Positions 17,442 to 25,081 of a stretch of 64,000 nucleotides of DNA are shown in pieces. The stretch is taken from assembly GCF_001583415.1 (NCBI RefSeq), contig NZ_CP014475.1:2666001-2730000 (forward strand), read 5' to 3'. The notes under the pieces were generated by a model. The model saw nothing but the letters and a program-made list of their open reading frames with translations, made no database searches and had not been told where the DNA came from. The translations under genes and the position numbers were made by a program. Source of the DNA: Mycolicibacterium phlei (GTDB lineage Bacteria; Actinomycetota; Actinomycetes; Mycobacteriales; Mycobacteriaceae). The number at the start of each line of letters is the position of its first letter. The first letter of the stretch is position 1.

Positions 17442-18325
17442 CCAAACTGCTCAGCGGCAGAACGGCACTGGTGACCGGCAGCAGCCGCGGTATCGGTCGC
17501 GCGATCGCGCAGCGGCTGGCGGCCGAGGGCGCCACGGTCGCCGTGACCGCCCGCTCGTATGAACCGTCGCCGTCGGTGCGCGCCGGGCAGACGACCGCGC
17601 TGCCCGGCACCATCGGCGAGACCATCGAGCTGATCGAGGCCGCGGGCGGCACCGCGTTCGGTATCGCCGCCGACCTGGAGGATCCCGAGCAGCGGGCGGG
17701 GCTGATCGACCAGGTGGTGCAGCGCACCGGCCGGCTCGACATCCTGGTCAACAACGCCGGCTACGCCGACTACTCGATGATCGAGAACATGTCGATGGAC
17801 ACGTTCGACCGGACCGTCGAGCACTACCTGCGCACCCCGTTCGTGTTGACGCAGAAGGCGATTCCGCATATGCGCGCGCTGGGGCAGGGCTGGATCGTCA
17901 ACATCGGGTCGGTGACCGGGGTGGCGCCGGTCCGCCCGTACCGTGAGTACAACAAGACCTCCGGCGACGTCATCTACGCCTCCTGTAAGGCCGCGCTGCA
18001 CCGGTTCACCCAGGGCGTGGCCGCCGAGCTGCTCGACGAGAACATCGCCGTGAACTGTGTGGGCCCGTCCACCGCCATCCGCACTCCCGGTGCGTCACAA
18101 CTGATTCCGGACACGTTCCCCACCGAACCGGTGGAATACCTGGCCGAGACGGTGCTGGCGATGTGTCATCTGCCCGCCGCGGAGCGCACCGGCCTGGTGG
18201 CGTTCAGCCTGCACTACCCGTGGTCGCAGGGGCTGACCGTGCACAGCCTCGACGGCAGTGTGGTGCTGCCGCCGCTGGAACCGCCGGCCACGGCGAACCC
18301 CAACATCCTGCCCGCCGGTATGTGA
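17438..18325 (+). CDS. Short-chain dehydrogenase/reductase
   Basis: A 295-residue SDR with the cofactor motif VTGSSRGIGRAIAQRL, a long insertion after the second strand (residues about 35-60), the NNAG motif and a YNKTSG/YASCKAA region supplying the Tyr and Lys of the active site. It overlaps the Baeyer-Villiger gene by four bases (ATGA), so the two are co-translated. A dehydrogenase that makes the ketone for the monooxygenase is a sensible partner; this is inference. Confidence 0.87.
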   Translation: MTKLLSGRTALVTGSSRGIGRAIAQRLAAEGATVAVTARSYEPSPSVRAGQTTALPGTIGETIELIEAAGGTAFGIAADLEDPEQRAGLIDQVVQRTGRLDILVNNAGYADYSMIENMSMDTFDRTVEHYLRTPFVLTQKAIPHMRALGQGWIVNIGSVTGVAPVRPYREYNKTSGDVIYASCKAALHRFTQGVAAELLDENIAVNCVGPSTAIRTPGASQLIPDTFPTEPVEYLAETVLAMCHLPAAERTGLVAFSLHYPWSQGLTVHSLDGSVVLPPLEPPATANPNILPAGM

Positions 18326-18329
18326 CGAT

Positions 18330-18363
18330 CCCGGCGCCGGCTCAGTCGAGCACCGGCGCCGGG
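18330..18363. terminator. Terminator-like hairpin between convergent genes
   Basis: An 11-bp perfect stem (18330-18340 CCCGGCGCCGG with 18353-18363) and a 12-base loop between the stop at 18325 and overlapping the last codons of the minus-strand gene ending at 18342. Confidence 0.5.
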
Positions 18364-18968
18364 TGTTCGCAGAAGCTGTGCGCGACACGGTCGCGCACCA
18401 GCACGTCCGTGGTCTCCGGGTCGAACCAGCGGTCCACCACGGCCCAGTGGATGGGGTGCATCAGGTACGGCCCCATCAGACCGTCGGCGTCGGTGAACTC
18501 CTGCTCGAACACGTGCGTCCAGGCCGTGGGCCCCTCCGCCGAGATGACGGGGCTGAGCTGCCACGCCAGGATGGTGTCGACGTAGCGGGGCATGGACCGC
18601 AGCTCGTCCTCGAACCGGGCCACCGTCTCGGCCGGGGCGTCGGGGCTCACCCGCAGCAGCAGTGCCCGGTACACGGTGCCCGACGAGTCGCGGCGCGTGG
18701 GCTCGCCCTCGTAGGTGGCACCGATGACGCGGGTGATCGCCGGATCGGCGAGCACCGCCTTCAGCTCGGGTTCACAGGTGCGCCAACCGGTTTCGTCGCC
18801 GAAGCGCAGGTGTACCAGGATGTCGCCGCCGTTGCGCGACCGCTGATCGGTGGGTGCGACCACCCAGCGCAGCGCTCCGCTGCGTTCGGCGACCTCTCGT
18901 ACCGCGCTCAGGACGCGATCACGGTCGTCGGCGGGGACATCGAGCAGGCGTGTGACGCAGAACATCAT
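18342..18968 (-). CDS. Dabb (dimeric alpha/beta barrel) domain protein
   Basis: A 208-residue protein with the pattern of stress-responsive A/B-barrel (Dabb) proteins: an N-terminal strand MMFCVTRLLDVP, a helix (DRDRVLSAVREVAER), and repeats of that unit in the second half (VYRALLLRVSPDAPAETVARFEDE). Start ATG 18968 overlaps the upstream stop (ATGATGA context); the next ATG at 18965 is equally possible. It forms a pair with the short gene upstream, divergent from the OYE-type reductase. Related barrels act as cyclases, dehydratases or monooxygenases; the reaction here is unknown. Confidence 0.7.
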   Translation of the reverse strand: MMFCVTRLLDVPADDRDRVLSAVREVAERSGALRWVVAPTDQRSRNGGDILVHLRFGDETGWRTCEPELKAVLADPAITRVIGATYEGEPTRRDSSGTVYRALLLRVSPDAPAETVARFEDELRSMPRYVDTILAWQLSPVISAEGPTAWTHVFEQEFTDADGLMGPYLMHPIHWAVVDRWFDPETTDVLVRDRVAHSFCEHPAPVLD

Positions 18969-19312
18969 CCCTCGCAGAGCGCGTCGACGTCGGCGGCGGC
19001 CGCGGCCACCGAACGGTTCCGTTCGAGCAGAAGAGCGTCGATCCTGTCCCACCACGCACCCAGGGTCGGATCGGGCCTGCCCTTCCACGTCATCTGCCAC
19101 CAGGCCAGCGGGCTGGGCAGCGACCAGGTGATGGTCACGGTGTTGGGCTGATCGTCGAACCAGATCGGCGGGCTGACCAGCACGTCGCGCAACGTCATTC
19201 CGCGCTCCCGCGCTCCCGGCGCGTACTCGGCCAGATACGTGTCGACGAACTCCCGCGCGCATCCCGGGCGGGTGACCACCCGGTCGATCACATACACCTC
19301 ACCGTCGGCCAT
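18965..19312 (-). CDS. Small conserved-looking protein, possible dimeric alpha/beta barrel
   Basis: A 115-residue protein with an alternating strand/helix pattern (EVYVIDRVVTRPGCAREFVD, then NTVTITWSLPSPLAWW) similar to NIPSNAP/EthD-type ferredoxin-like barrels. I do not recognise a named family. ATG 19312 has a leaderless promoter: TAGGGT at 19319-19324, a 6-base gap, and the operator centre 51 bases upstream. It is coupled to the Dabb gene and belongs to the island regulon. Confidence 0.65.
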   Translation of the reverse strand: MADGEVYVIDRVVTRPGCAREFVDTYLAEYAPGARERGMTLRDVLVSPPIWFDDQPNTVTITWSLPSPLAWWQMTWKGRPDPTLGAWWDRIDALLLERNRSVAAAAADVDALCEG

Positions 19313-19355
19313 ACCCGGACCCTATGGTCGGCCGCGCCCGGCGCAGAGCGGGTGC

Positions 19356-19370
19356 TCCCGGCCATCGGGA
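19356..19370. promoter_or_regulatory. Island operator, site 6 (symmetric divergent promoter)
   Basis: TCCCGGCCATCGGGA matches TCCCGNTNANCGGGA at 11 of 12 positions. The centre (19363) is exactly 51 bases from both divergent start codons, ATG 19312 and GTG 19414. The minus-strand -10 is TAGGGT (19319-19324); the plus-strand one is weak (GACCGT, 19402-19407). Confidence 0.75.
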
Positions 19371-19413
19371 CGGCACCGTTGACCGCCGGTGCCCGGGGGA
19401 GGACCGTGGGGCG

Positions 19414-20619
19414 GTGAGTGTTGACACCCCCGACCCGTTGGCGCCGACCCGGCTGGGCCCGGTGACACTGCGCAACCGTGTGATCAAGGCCGCCACATCG
19501 GAGGGCAGGTCACCCGACGGTGTCGTCACCGACGACCTGATCGACTTCCACGTCGCGTTCGCCAAGGGCGGGGTCGGCATGACCACGGTGGCCTACTGCT
19601 GTGTGTCGACGGAGGCCGCCAGCGCGCCCGGCCAGATCGTGATGAGCCGGCAGGCCCTCCCCGGGTTACGCAGGCTCACCGACGCCGTGCACGACGCCGG
19701 GGCGGCGATCTCGGCGCAGCTCGGCCACGCCGGGGTGGTCGCTCCCAAGAAGCTGACCGGCGTGACCGCCGTGGCGCCCAGCCGGTTCATCAACCCGACC
19801 TCGTTCGCGTACTGCCGGGAGATCACCCGCGACGAGATCCGGGCGGTCATCGACCAGTTCGCCGATGCCACCAGGGTGGCGATCGACGCCGGGTTCGACG
19901 CGGTGGAACTGCATTTCGGTCATCTCTACCTGCCCAGTTCGTTCCTGAGTCCGCTGATCAACCGGCGTAAGGACGAGTACGGGGGATCGATCGACAACCG
20001 GTCCCGGTTCGTGCGCGAGATCGCCGCGCGGGTGCGGGAGGTGGTCGGTGACCAGATCGCGGTGATCGCCAAGCTCGACATGGACGACGGTCTGCCCGGC
20101 AGCATCTGGATCCACGAGGCGCTGCGCACGGCGCAGCTGCTCGACAGCGACGGCACCCTTGACGCCCTCGAACTCACCCAGGGCTCTTCGGTTTTCAAGC
20201 CGATGTACCTGTTCCGCGGCGACGTGCCGGTTCGCGAGTTCGCCGAGGTGATGCCGCCGGCGCTGCGTCCCGGGGTCCGGCTGGCGGGCAAGCGGGTGAT
20301 GGGCAGCTATCCGTACCGGGATCTCTACATGCTGGAGGCGGCACGGCAGTTCGTGCCGGTGATGCACAACACCAAGCTGATCCTGCTCGGCGGCATCACC
20401 AACTACGAGCACCTGCAGACGGGGCTGCGCGAGGGGTTCGACTTCCTGGCCATGGGCCGCGCGCTGCTGCGGGAGCCGGATCTGATCAACGCGATGGCCG
20501 CCGACCACAGCGTCCGCAGCCGCTGCAACCACAACAACAAGTGCATGGTGACGGTGTTCGGCCGCACGCACTGCGTGCTGGACCCGCAGCAGCGCTACGG
20601 TCCGCCGACCAACCCCTGA
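19414..20619 (+). CDS. NADH:flavin oxidoreductase (Old Yellow Enzyme family)
   Basis: A 401-residue TIM-barrel flavoprotein. It has an N-terminal LAPTRLGPVTLRNRVIKA, HFGHLYLPSSFLSP (the usual H.AHGYL region) and a DEYGGSIDNRSRF segment that binds the FMN phosphate or shapes the barrel. The C-terminal FAD/NADH domain of dienoyl-CoA reductases is absent. Near the end, CNHNNKC plus a later Cys resembles a degenerate iron-sulfur motif with one cysteine missing. GTG 19414 fits the operator spacing. It likely reduces an activated C=C bond. Confidence 0.88.
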   Translation: MSVDTPDPLAPTRLGPVTLRNRVIKAATSEGRSPDGVVTDDLIDFHVAFAKGGVGMTTVAYCCVSTEAASAPGQIVMSRQALPGLRRLTDAVHDAGAAISAQLGHAGVVAPKKLTGVTAVAPSRFINPTSFAYCREITRDEIRAVIDQFADATRVAIDAGFDAVELHFGHLYLPSSFLSPLINRRKDEYGGSIDNRSRFVREIAARVREVVGDQIAVIAKLDMDDGLPGSIWIHEALRTAQLLDSDGTLDALELTQGSSVFKPMYLFRGDVPVREFAEVMPPALRPGVRLAGKRVMGSYPYRDLYMLEAARQFVPVMHNTKLILLGGITNYEHLQTGLREGFDFLAMGRALLREPDLINAMAADHSVRSRCNHNNKCMVTVFGRTHCVLDPQQRYGPPTNP

Positions 20620-20629
20620 TCAGTTCGGT

Positions 20630-22201
20630 TCAGCCAGCGGCCATGTCGAGTGCCGCCAGGTGGCTGAACAGCATCGAGGCGCCGATCGGGTTACCGCCAC
20701 CGGGGTAGGTGGTGCCGCTGACGGCCGCCATCGTGTTGCCTGCCGCATACAGTCCGGCGATGGGGGAGCCGTCGCGGCGCAGCACCCGCGCGTGGGTGTC
20801 GGTGCGCAGACCGCCCTTGGTGCCCAGATCCGAGATCCCGAACGCCGCAGCGTGATACGGCGGGGTGTCGATCGGGACCAACGGCGACGCTCCGCCGGTG
20901 AAGACGCGGTCGTAGGGCTCGTCGCCGCGGCCGAAGTCCGGGTCGCGACCCTCGGCGGCCAGGGCGTTGAAGCGTTCGACGGTGGCGATCAGGTTGTCGG
21001 CAGGCACCCCGATGGCCTCGGCGAGACCCTCGAGGGTGTCGGCGGTGTGCCACAGCCCCGCCTGCCGGTACCGCTCCGGTTCCACCATCGACACGTTCGT
21101 GGCGTTCACCGGCGGGATGTCGCCGGCCCGGTTGTCGTAGACCATCCAGAACGGCAGCGTGGTCTCGCCGGACTCGAGCTGACGGATCACCTCGCGGCCC
21201 AGGCGGTCGTACGGGGCGGACTCGTTGACGAACCGGCGGCCGTCCTGGTTGACGAAGATGCCACCGGTGAACCACAGCGCGAACGCGGACCGGCCGTCCG
21301 GATGGGTCATACCGGGCGACCACCACGCCTGGTCCATCAGATCGGTGTCGGCGCCCGCAGCGATCGCCGCCTGATGGGCGCGTCCGGTGTTGCCGGGTGC
21401 GCCCATGGTGTCGCGGGCGCTGCCCGGGACGCCGTGCTCGCTGCGCATCGACGGGTTCTGCTCGAAACCGCCCGCGGCCAGCAGCACACCACGACGGGCC
21501 CGGACCCGCACCGGGCTGCCGTCGCGTTCGACGACCGCACCGACGACGGCGCCGTCCTCGACGATCAGATCGGTGACCGGCGCGTTGCGCCAGCAGGTGG
21601 CGTTGGGCAGTTTGTCCAGCGCGGACAGGAACCGGCCCACCAGGGCCCGGCCCCCGGTCAGCAGGTCGGGTGCGGGGGCGCCGAGCCGTTCGGTGTCCAG
21701 CGGCCCGCGCACCAGGCCCTCGTACCGGCCGAGGGCGGCGTCGGGGATGGGCACGGGAACGATGTGGCGGTAGCCGTCGTTGCGGGCGCCGGGCACCGAA
21801 CCGTAGTAGTCCGGCCAGGGCAGCACCGTGAACTCGAACGCGGGATCGGACTCGAGGTACTCGATGAACGGGGCCCCGCCGCGCACGTAGGTGTCCTGCA
21901 ACTCCCGCGGCGTGCGGTCGCCGACCACGGCGTGGAAGTACTTCAGCGCCTCGTCGATGGTGTCGTCGCTGCCCGCGCGTTGCAGCACCGGGTTGCACGG
22001 ATACCACACGCCGCCGCCACCGGAGAACGCCGTGGTGCCGCCGAACAGCTCGGTGGCCTCGACGAGCAGCACGGAAAGGCCCTCTCGCGCAGCTGTGTAG
22101 GCGCCGGCGACACCGCCGCCCGACCCTGCGACCACCACATCGAACTCGGCATCGAACCCTGCATCGAAGCCAGCGCCGAATCCGGCAGGGCTGTCGGTCA
22201 T
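20630..22201 (-). CDS. FAD-dependent oxidoreductase, 3-ketosteroid dehydrogenase-like
   Basis: A 523-residue KstD-family flavoprotein. It has the FAD motif VVVAGSGGGVAGAYTAAREG, LFGGTTAFSGGGGVWYP, and the C-terminal GLYAAGNTMAAVSG followed by TYPGGGNPIGAS, close to the KstD signature. It is the third gene of an IclR-esterase-flavoprotein operon. The extreme N-terminus has a short repeat (GFGAGFDAGFDAEFD) that homologues would not need. A role as delta1- or delta4-dehydrogenase is likely; the exact position is not readable from sequence. Confidence 0.88.
   Translation of the reverse strand: MTDSPAGFGAGFDAGFDAEFDVVVAGSGGGVAGAYTAAREGLSVLLVEATELFGGTTAFSGGGGVWYPCNPVLQRAGSDDTIDEALKYFHAVVGDRTPRELQDTYVRGGAPFIEYLESDPAFEFTVLPWPDYYGSVPGARNDGYRHIVPVPIPDAALGRYEGLVRGPLDTERLGAPAPDLLTGGRALVGRFLSALDKLPNATCWRNAPVTDLIVEDGAVVGAVVERDGSPVRVRARRGVLLAAGGFEQNPSMRSEHGVPGSARDTMGAPGNTGRAHQAAIAAGADTDLMDQAWWSPGMTHPDGRSAFALWFTGGIFVNQDGRRFVNESAPYDRLGREVIRQLESGETTLPFWMVYDNRAGDIPPVNATNVSMVEPERYRQAGLWHTADTLEGLAEAIGVPADNLIATVERFNALAAEGRDPDFGRGDEPYDRVFTGGASPLVPIDTPPYHAAAFGISDLGTKGGLRTDTHARVLRRDGSPIAGLYAAGNTMAAVSGTTYPGGGNPIGASMLFSHLAALDMAAG
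22136..22183 (-). repeat. Four-copy imperfect 12-bp tandem repeat at the 5' end of the KstD-like gene
   Basis: In coding orientation four 12-base units encode GFGA, GFDA, GFDA and EFDV. They precede the FAD-binding strand directly. The repeat is in frame and looks like a local slippage expansion of the linker ahead of the flavin domain. Confidence 0.6.
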
Positions 22202-22214
22202 GTGACTCCTTTGA

Positions 22215-23138
22215 TCACCAGAGAGCGGCGAGCGCCTCGCTGGCCTGCCGCCGCGCCTTGTGCGCGATGTCGAGCATCGGCATGGTCATGAAGCCGTGGA
22301 TGCCGCCCTCGAACGGGCATCGCACCACCCGGGTGCCCGCGGCCTCGAGCGCGTCGGCGTAGGCCACGGCCTCGTCGCGCAGCGGGTCATGGCCGGCGAG
22401 CACCACGACCGCCGGCGGCAGTCCGTCCAGGTCGGCGTGCAGCGGCGACGCGTAGGGATGGGTGCGGTCGGCCACCTCGGGCACATACTGGTCCCAGTAC
22501 CACTGCAGCGCGGGGCGCGGGTTGTAGAAACCCTTGCCGTACAACCGGTATGACTCGGTGTCGAAGTTCGCGTCGATCATCGGGTACAGCAGCAGCTGCG
22601 CCACCAGCGCCGGGCCGCCGCGGTCGCGGGCCATCAGGGCGGTGACCGCGGCGAGGTTGCCGCCCGCGCTGTCGCCGCCGACCGCCACACGGTCGGCGTC
22701 CCCGCCGATCTCCGCCGCGTGCTCGGCGGCCCAGCGGGTGGCGGCGTAGACGTCCTCGGCGGCCGCCGGCCAGCGGCTCTCCGGGGCGCGCCGGTAGTGC
22801 ACCGAGATCACCACGGCGGAAAGAAGATTCGACAGATTACGGCAGAGCCCGTCGTGGCTGTCCAGATCGCAGAACACCCAGCCGCCGCCGTGGGCGTACA
22901 CCAGGATCGGCAGCGGGCCGTCGGCGTCCGGGTGATAGATGCGCACCGGCACCGGCAGGCCACCGTCCGGACCCGGTATGTCGAGATCGGTCACCGAGCC
23001 GACGGGTTCGGGATCGGCGGGCGGCACGAAGCGGGACCGGATCACCGCCCGCGCCTCGGCGCCGGACATGGTGTGCACCGCGGGGAAACCCGAGTCCAGC
23101 GCCTCGATCAGGTCGGCGATCTGCGGGTCGAGCGTCAT
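22215..23138 (-). CDS. Alpha/beta hydrolase, hormone-sensitive-lipase family esterase
   Basis: A 307-residue LipH/HSL-type esterase. HGGG is at residues 83-86, nucleophile Ser157 is in GGDSAGG, the acid is in AGHDPLRDE, and the histidine is in GGIHGFM. ATG 23138 overlaps the IclR stop by four bases (ATGA). No signal peptide is seen. A second esterase in an island with two Baeyer-Villiger enzymes fits hydrolysis of lactones or esters. Confidence 0.9.
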   Translation of the reverse strand: MTLDPQIADLIEALDSGFPAVHTMSGAEARAVIRSRFVPPADPEPVGSVTDLDIPGPDGGLPVPVRIYHPDADGPLPILVYAHGGGWVFCDLDSHDGLCRNLSNLLSAVVISVHYRRAPESRWPAAAEDVYAATRWAAEHAAEIGGDADRVAVGGDSAGGNLAAVTALMARDRGGPALVAQLLLYPMIDANFDTESYRLYGKGFYNPRPALQWYWDQYVPEVADRTHPYASPLHADLDGLPPAVVVLAGHDPLRDEAVAYADALEAAGTRVVRCPFEGGIHGFMTMPMLDIAHKARRQASEALAALW

Positions 23139-23974
23139 GCGTACTGCAGTTCCGCGTCGCGGGCCGCGGGGCGCACCGCCGACGCGGTGCGCAGGGGACG
23201 GGCCTGCTGCAGGGTGGGCGCCACGCGGGCGGGGCCGTCCTCGGCGTTGCGCCAGATACCCATCGCCGTCATGCGCACCGGCGCCACCAGCCGCTGATCG
23301 AACGTCATGCGGTTCATCGGCCCGCACACCGACACCGCGGCCACCGCCTCACCGGGGCGGCCGATCGGCGCTGCGACACAACCGAACCCGACCAGCGACT
23401 CCTCGCGGTCGAAGGCGACACCGTGGGCGCGGGCCTTGGACAGCTCGGTGCGCAACTGCGCGGCCGAGCCGATCGAGTAGCGGGTCCGCCGGTTGTTCAG
23501 GTCGATCGAGTCGACGTCCAGATCACGGGCGAACGCCAGCATCGCCTTGCCGACTGCCGAACAGTGGGCGGGATGGCGGCCACCGACGCGGGTCGGGATG
23601 GCCGCGGCCATCGGGCCACCGATCTTCTCCAGGTAGACCACATCGGTGCCGTCGAGCACCGCCAGGTGAACCACCAGACCGGTGGCGCGGTGCAGGTCGT
23701 GCAGCAGCGGCACCGCGGCGCGGTGCAGGCGGTCCTGGTGCACGGCCAGCGAGCCCAGTTCGACCAGCCGCATCCCCAGCTCGTAGTCGCGGCCGTCGCG
23801 GCGCAGCCAGCGCAGCTGCACGAGCCGCTCGAGCATCCGGTGCGCCGAGGACCGGGGCAGACCGGTACGACGCACGATCTGGGCCAGCGTCAGCCGGCCG
23901 GGGCCGTCGAAGGCGTCGAGGACCAGCGACACGCGGTCAAGGACGGCACTGGGCGTTTCGACGGTCTGTGGCAT
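23135..23974 (-). CDS. IclR family transcriptional regulator
   Basis: A 279-residue IclR-type regulator. The N-terminal winged helix-turn-helix (about 10-65) includes LTLAQIVRRTGLPRSSAHRM; the C-terminal effector domain has VYLEKIGG, HCSAVGKAMLAF and a GCVAAPIG segment. It is the only transcription factor encoded in the first 54 kb and the first gene of its operon, with AGGAGG before ATG 23974. IclR proteins often activate catabolic operons, so it is my candidate for the ten-copy operator. Its own promoter carries a different, AT-rich palindrome (24012-24037). Confidence 0.9.
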   Translation of the reverse strand: MPQTVETPSAVLDRVSLVLDAFDGPGRLTLAQIVRRTGLPRSSAHRMLERLVQLRWLRRDGRDYELGMRLVELGSLAVHQDRLHRAAVPLLHDLHRATGLVVHLAVLDGTDVVYLEKIGGPMAAAIPTRVGGRHPAHCSAVGKAMLAFARDLDVDSIDLNNRRTRYSIGSAAQLRTELSKARAHGVAFDREESLVGFGCVAAPIGRPGEAVAAVSVCGPMNRMTFDQRLVAPVRMTAMGIWRNAEDGPARVAPTLQQARPLRTASAVRPAARDAELQYA

Positions 23975-24011
23975 GCGTGGCCTCCTGAAAACCGGCTGCG
24001 ACGACGCAGCG

Positions 24012-24037
24012 ATATTTCTAATAGGAATATGCCTATT
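24012..24037. promoter_or_regulatory. Overlapping palindromes in the iclR promoter
   Basis: ATATTTCTAATAGGAATAT (24012-24030) is a 19-bp palindrome with one mismatch. It overlaps AATAGG-N6-CCTATT (24020-24037), a second perfect 6+6 palindrome. The AT-rich patch is 38-63 bases upstream of the IclR start and unlike its GC-rich surroundings, so it probably holds both the -10 region and an operator. Confidence 0.6.
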
Positions 24038-24098
24038 TGTAGCACACGGGTGTGCGGGCTGTCACAAAGATCGGCAAAACGGCATGTCGCCACAGACA

Positions 24099-24135
24099 GC
24101 ACAAGGCGGCGCCCCGTCGGGACGCCGCCTTGTGC
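24099..24135. terminator. Terminator hairpin downstream of the extradiol dioxygenase gene
   Basis: A 13-bp perfect stem (24099-24111 with 24123-24135, core ACAAGGCGGCG) and an 11-base loop that can itself pair CCC with GGG. It follows the stop of the minus-strand gene at 24163 and separates it from the iclR operon. Confidence 0.75.
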
Positions 24136-24162
24136 GGTTGTCAGGAATTCGCTGTCAGCGTG

Positions 24163-25071
24163 TCAGGGTCGCATCGCCGCGGGTAGATCCGACACCCACT
24201 GGTGACCCCAGTAGCTGTCGGCGGTGATCTCCTCGGCGGTGTAATAGGTCTCGTCGACCCGCATCCCCTCGGTGCCGAACTCGATGTCCCAGTCGCCGGG
24301 GGCCCGCACGTAGAACGACACCATCTTGTCGTTGGTGTGCCTGCCCAGTGTCGACGACAGCTGGAAGCCCTCGGCGTTGACCCGGTCGAGCGCCTGGCCG
24401 ACCGCGTCGAGGCTGTCGACCTCGACCATCAGGTGGATCAGGCCCGGGTCGCGCAGCGTCGCGGCGGGGCAGATCGCCAGGCTGTGGTGGCGTTCGTTGA
24501 TACCGAGGAAGCGGATCCGCACCGGGCCGAACTCCGGCGGCGCCGGGACCCGGAACGCCCCGCGGGACTTGAATCCGAGCACCTCGGTGTAGAACGCGAA
24601 CAACCCGTTGACGTCGAGGGCCGGCAGCACCACGTGGCCCAGACCCATGTCACCGGTGACGAACCGGGCACCGTACGGGGTCACCACCGGGCTGTGGTCC
24701 AGCACCGCCCCGTGGAACACCTCGGTGTGCACGCCCGCCGGATCGTCGAACTCGATGACCTCCTCGACGCGGCGCGCGTCGGCCTCGGCCAGGGGGAGCT
24801 CCTTGACCGCCACACCGGCCGCCTCGAGCGTCGACTTCACCCGCATCAGGGCGAGGTGGTCGCGCACCTCCCAGCCGACGGTGACGATCCGGTCGACATC
24901 GCCCGGCACCACGATGATGCGGGCGGCGCGTTCGTCCATCCGCAGGTACAGCGCGTCGGGGTCGGGGCCGGAGCCCTGCGCGAACCCGAGCACGTTGAAC
25001 GCGAAGTGGCGCCAGCGCTCGATATCGGTGGCCTGGATCTTGACGTAGCCGAGGCTCTTCAGATCGCTCAT
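24163..25071 (-). CDS. Extradiol ring-cleavage dioxygenase, HsaC/BphC-like (VOC superfamily)
   Basis: A 302-residue two-domain type I extradiol dioxygenase. Iron ligands are His146 (GHVVLP), His213 (LIHLMVEV) and Glu264 (WDIEFG); His196, His245 and Tyr254 match second-shell active-site residues. The length and the start (SLGYVKIQATDIERW) closely resemble mycobacterial HsaC, which cleaves the catechol 3,4-DHSA. Co-transcribed with an HsaA-like hydroxylase 10 bases upstream; the matching C-C hydrolase is at 28468-29343. It is probably a paralogue acting on a related catechol. Confidence 0.9.
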   Translation of the reverse strand: MSDLKSLGYVKIQATDIERWRHFAFNVLGFAQGSGPDPDALYLRMDERAARIIVVPGDVDRIVTVGWEVRDHLALMRVKSTLEAAGVAVKELPLAEADARRVEEVIEFDDPAGVHTEVFHGAVLDHSPVVTPYGARFVTGDMGLGHVVLPALDVNGLFAFYTEVLGFKSRGAFRVPAPPEFGPVRIRFLGINERHHSLAICPAATLRDPGLIHLMVEVDSLDAVGQALDRVNAEGFQLSSTLGRHTNDKMVSFYVRAPGDWDIEFGTEGMRVDETYYTAEEITADSYWGHQWVSDLPAAMRP

Positions 25072-25081
25072 GGCGTCCCTT

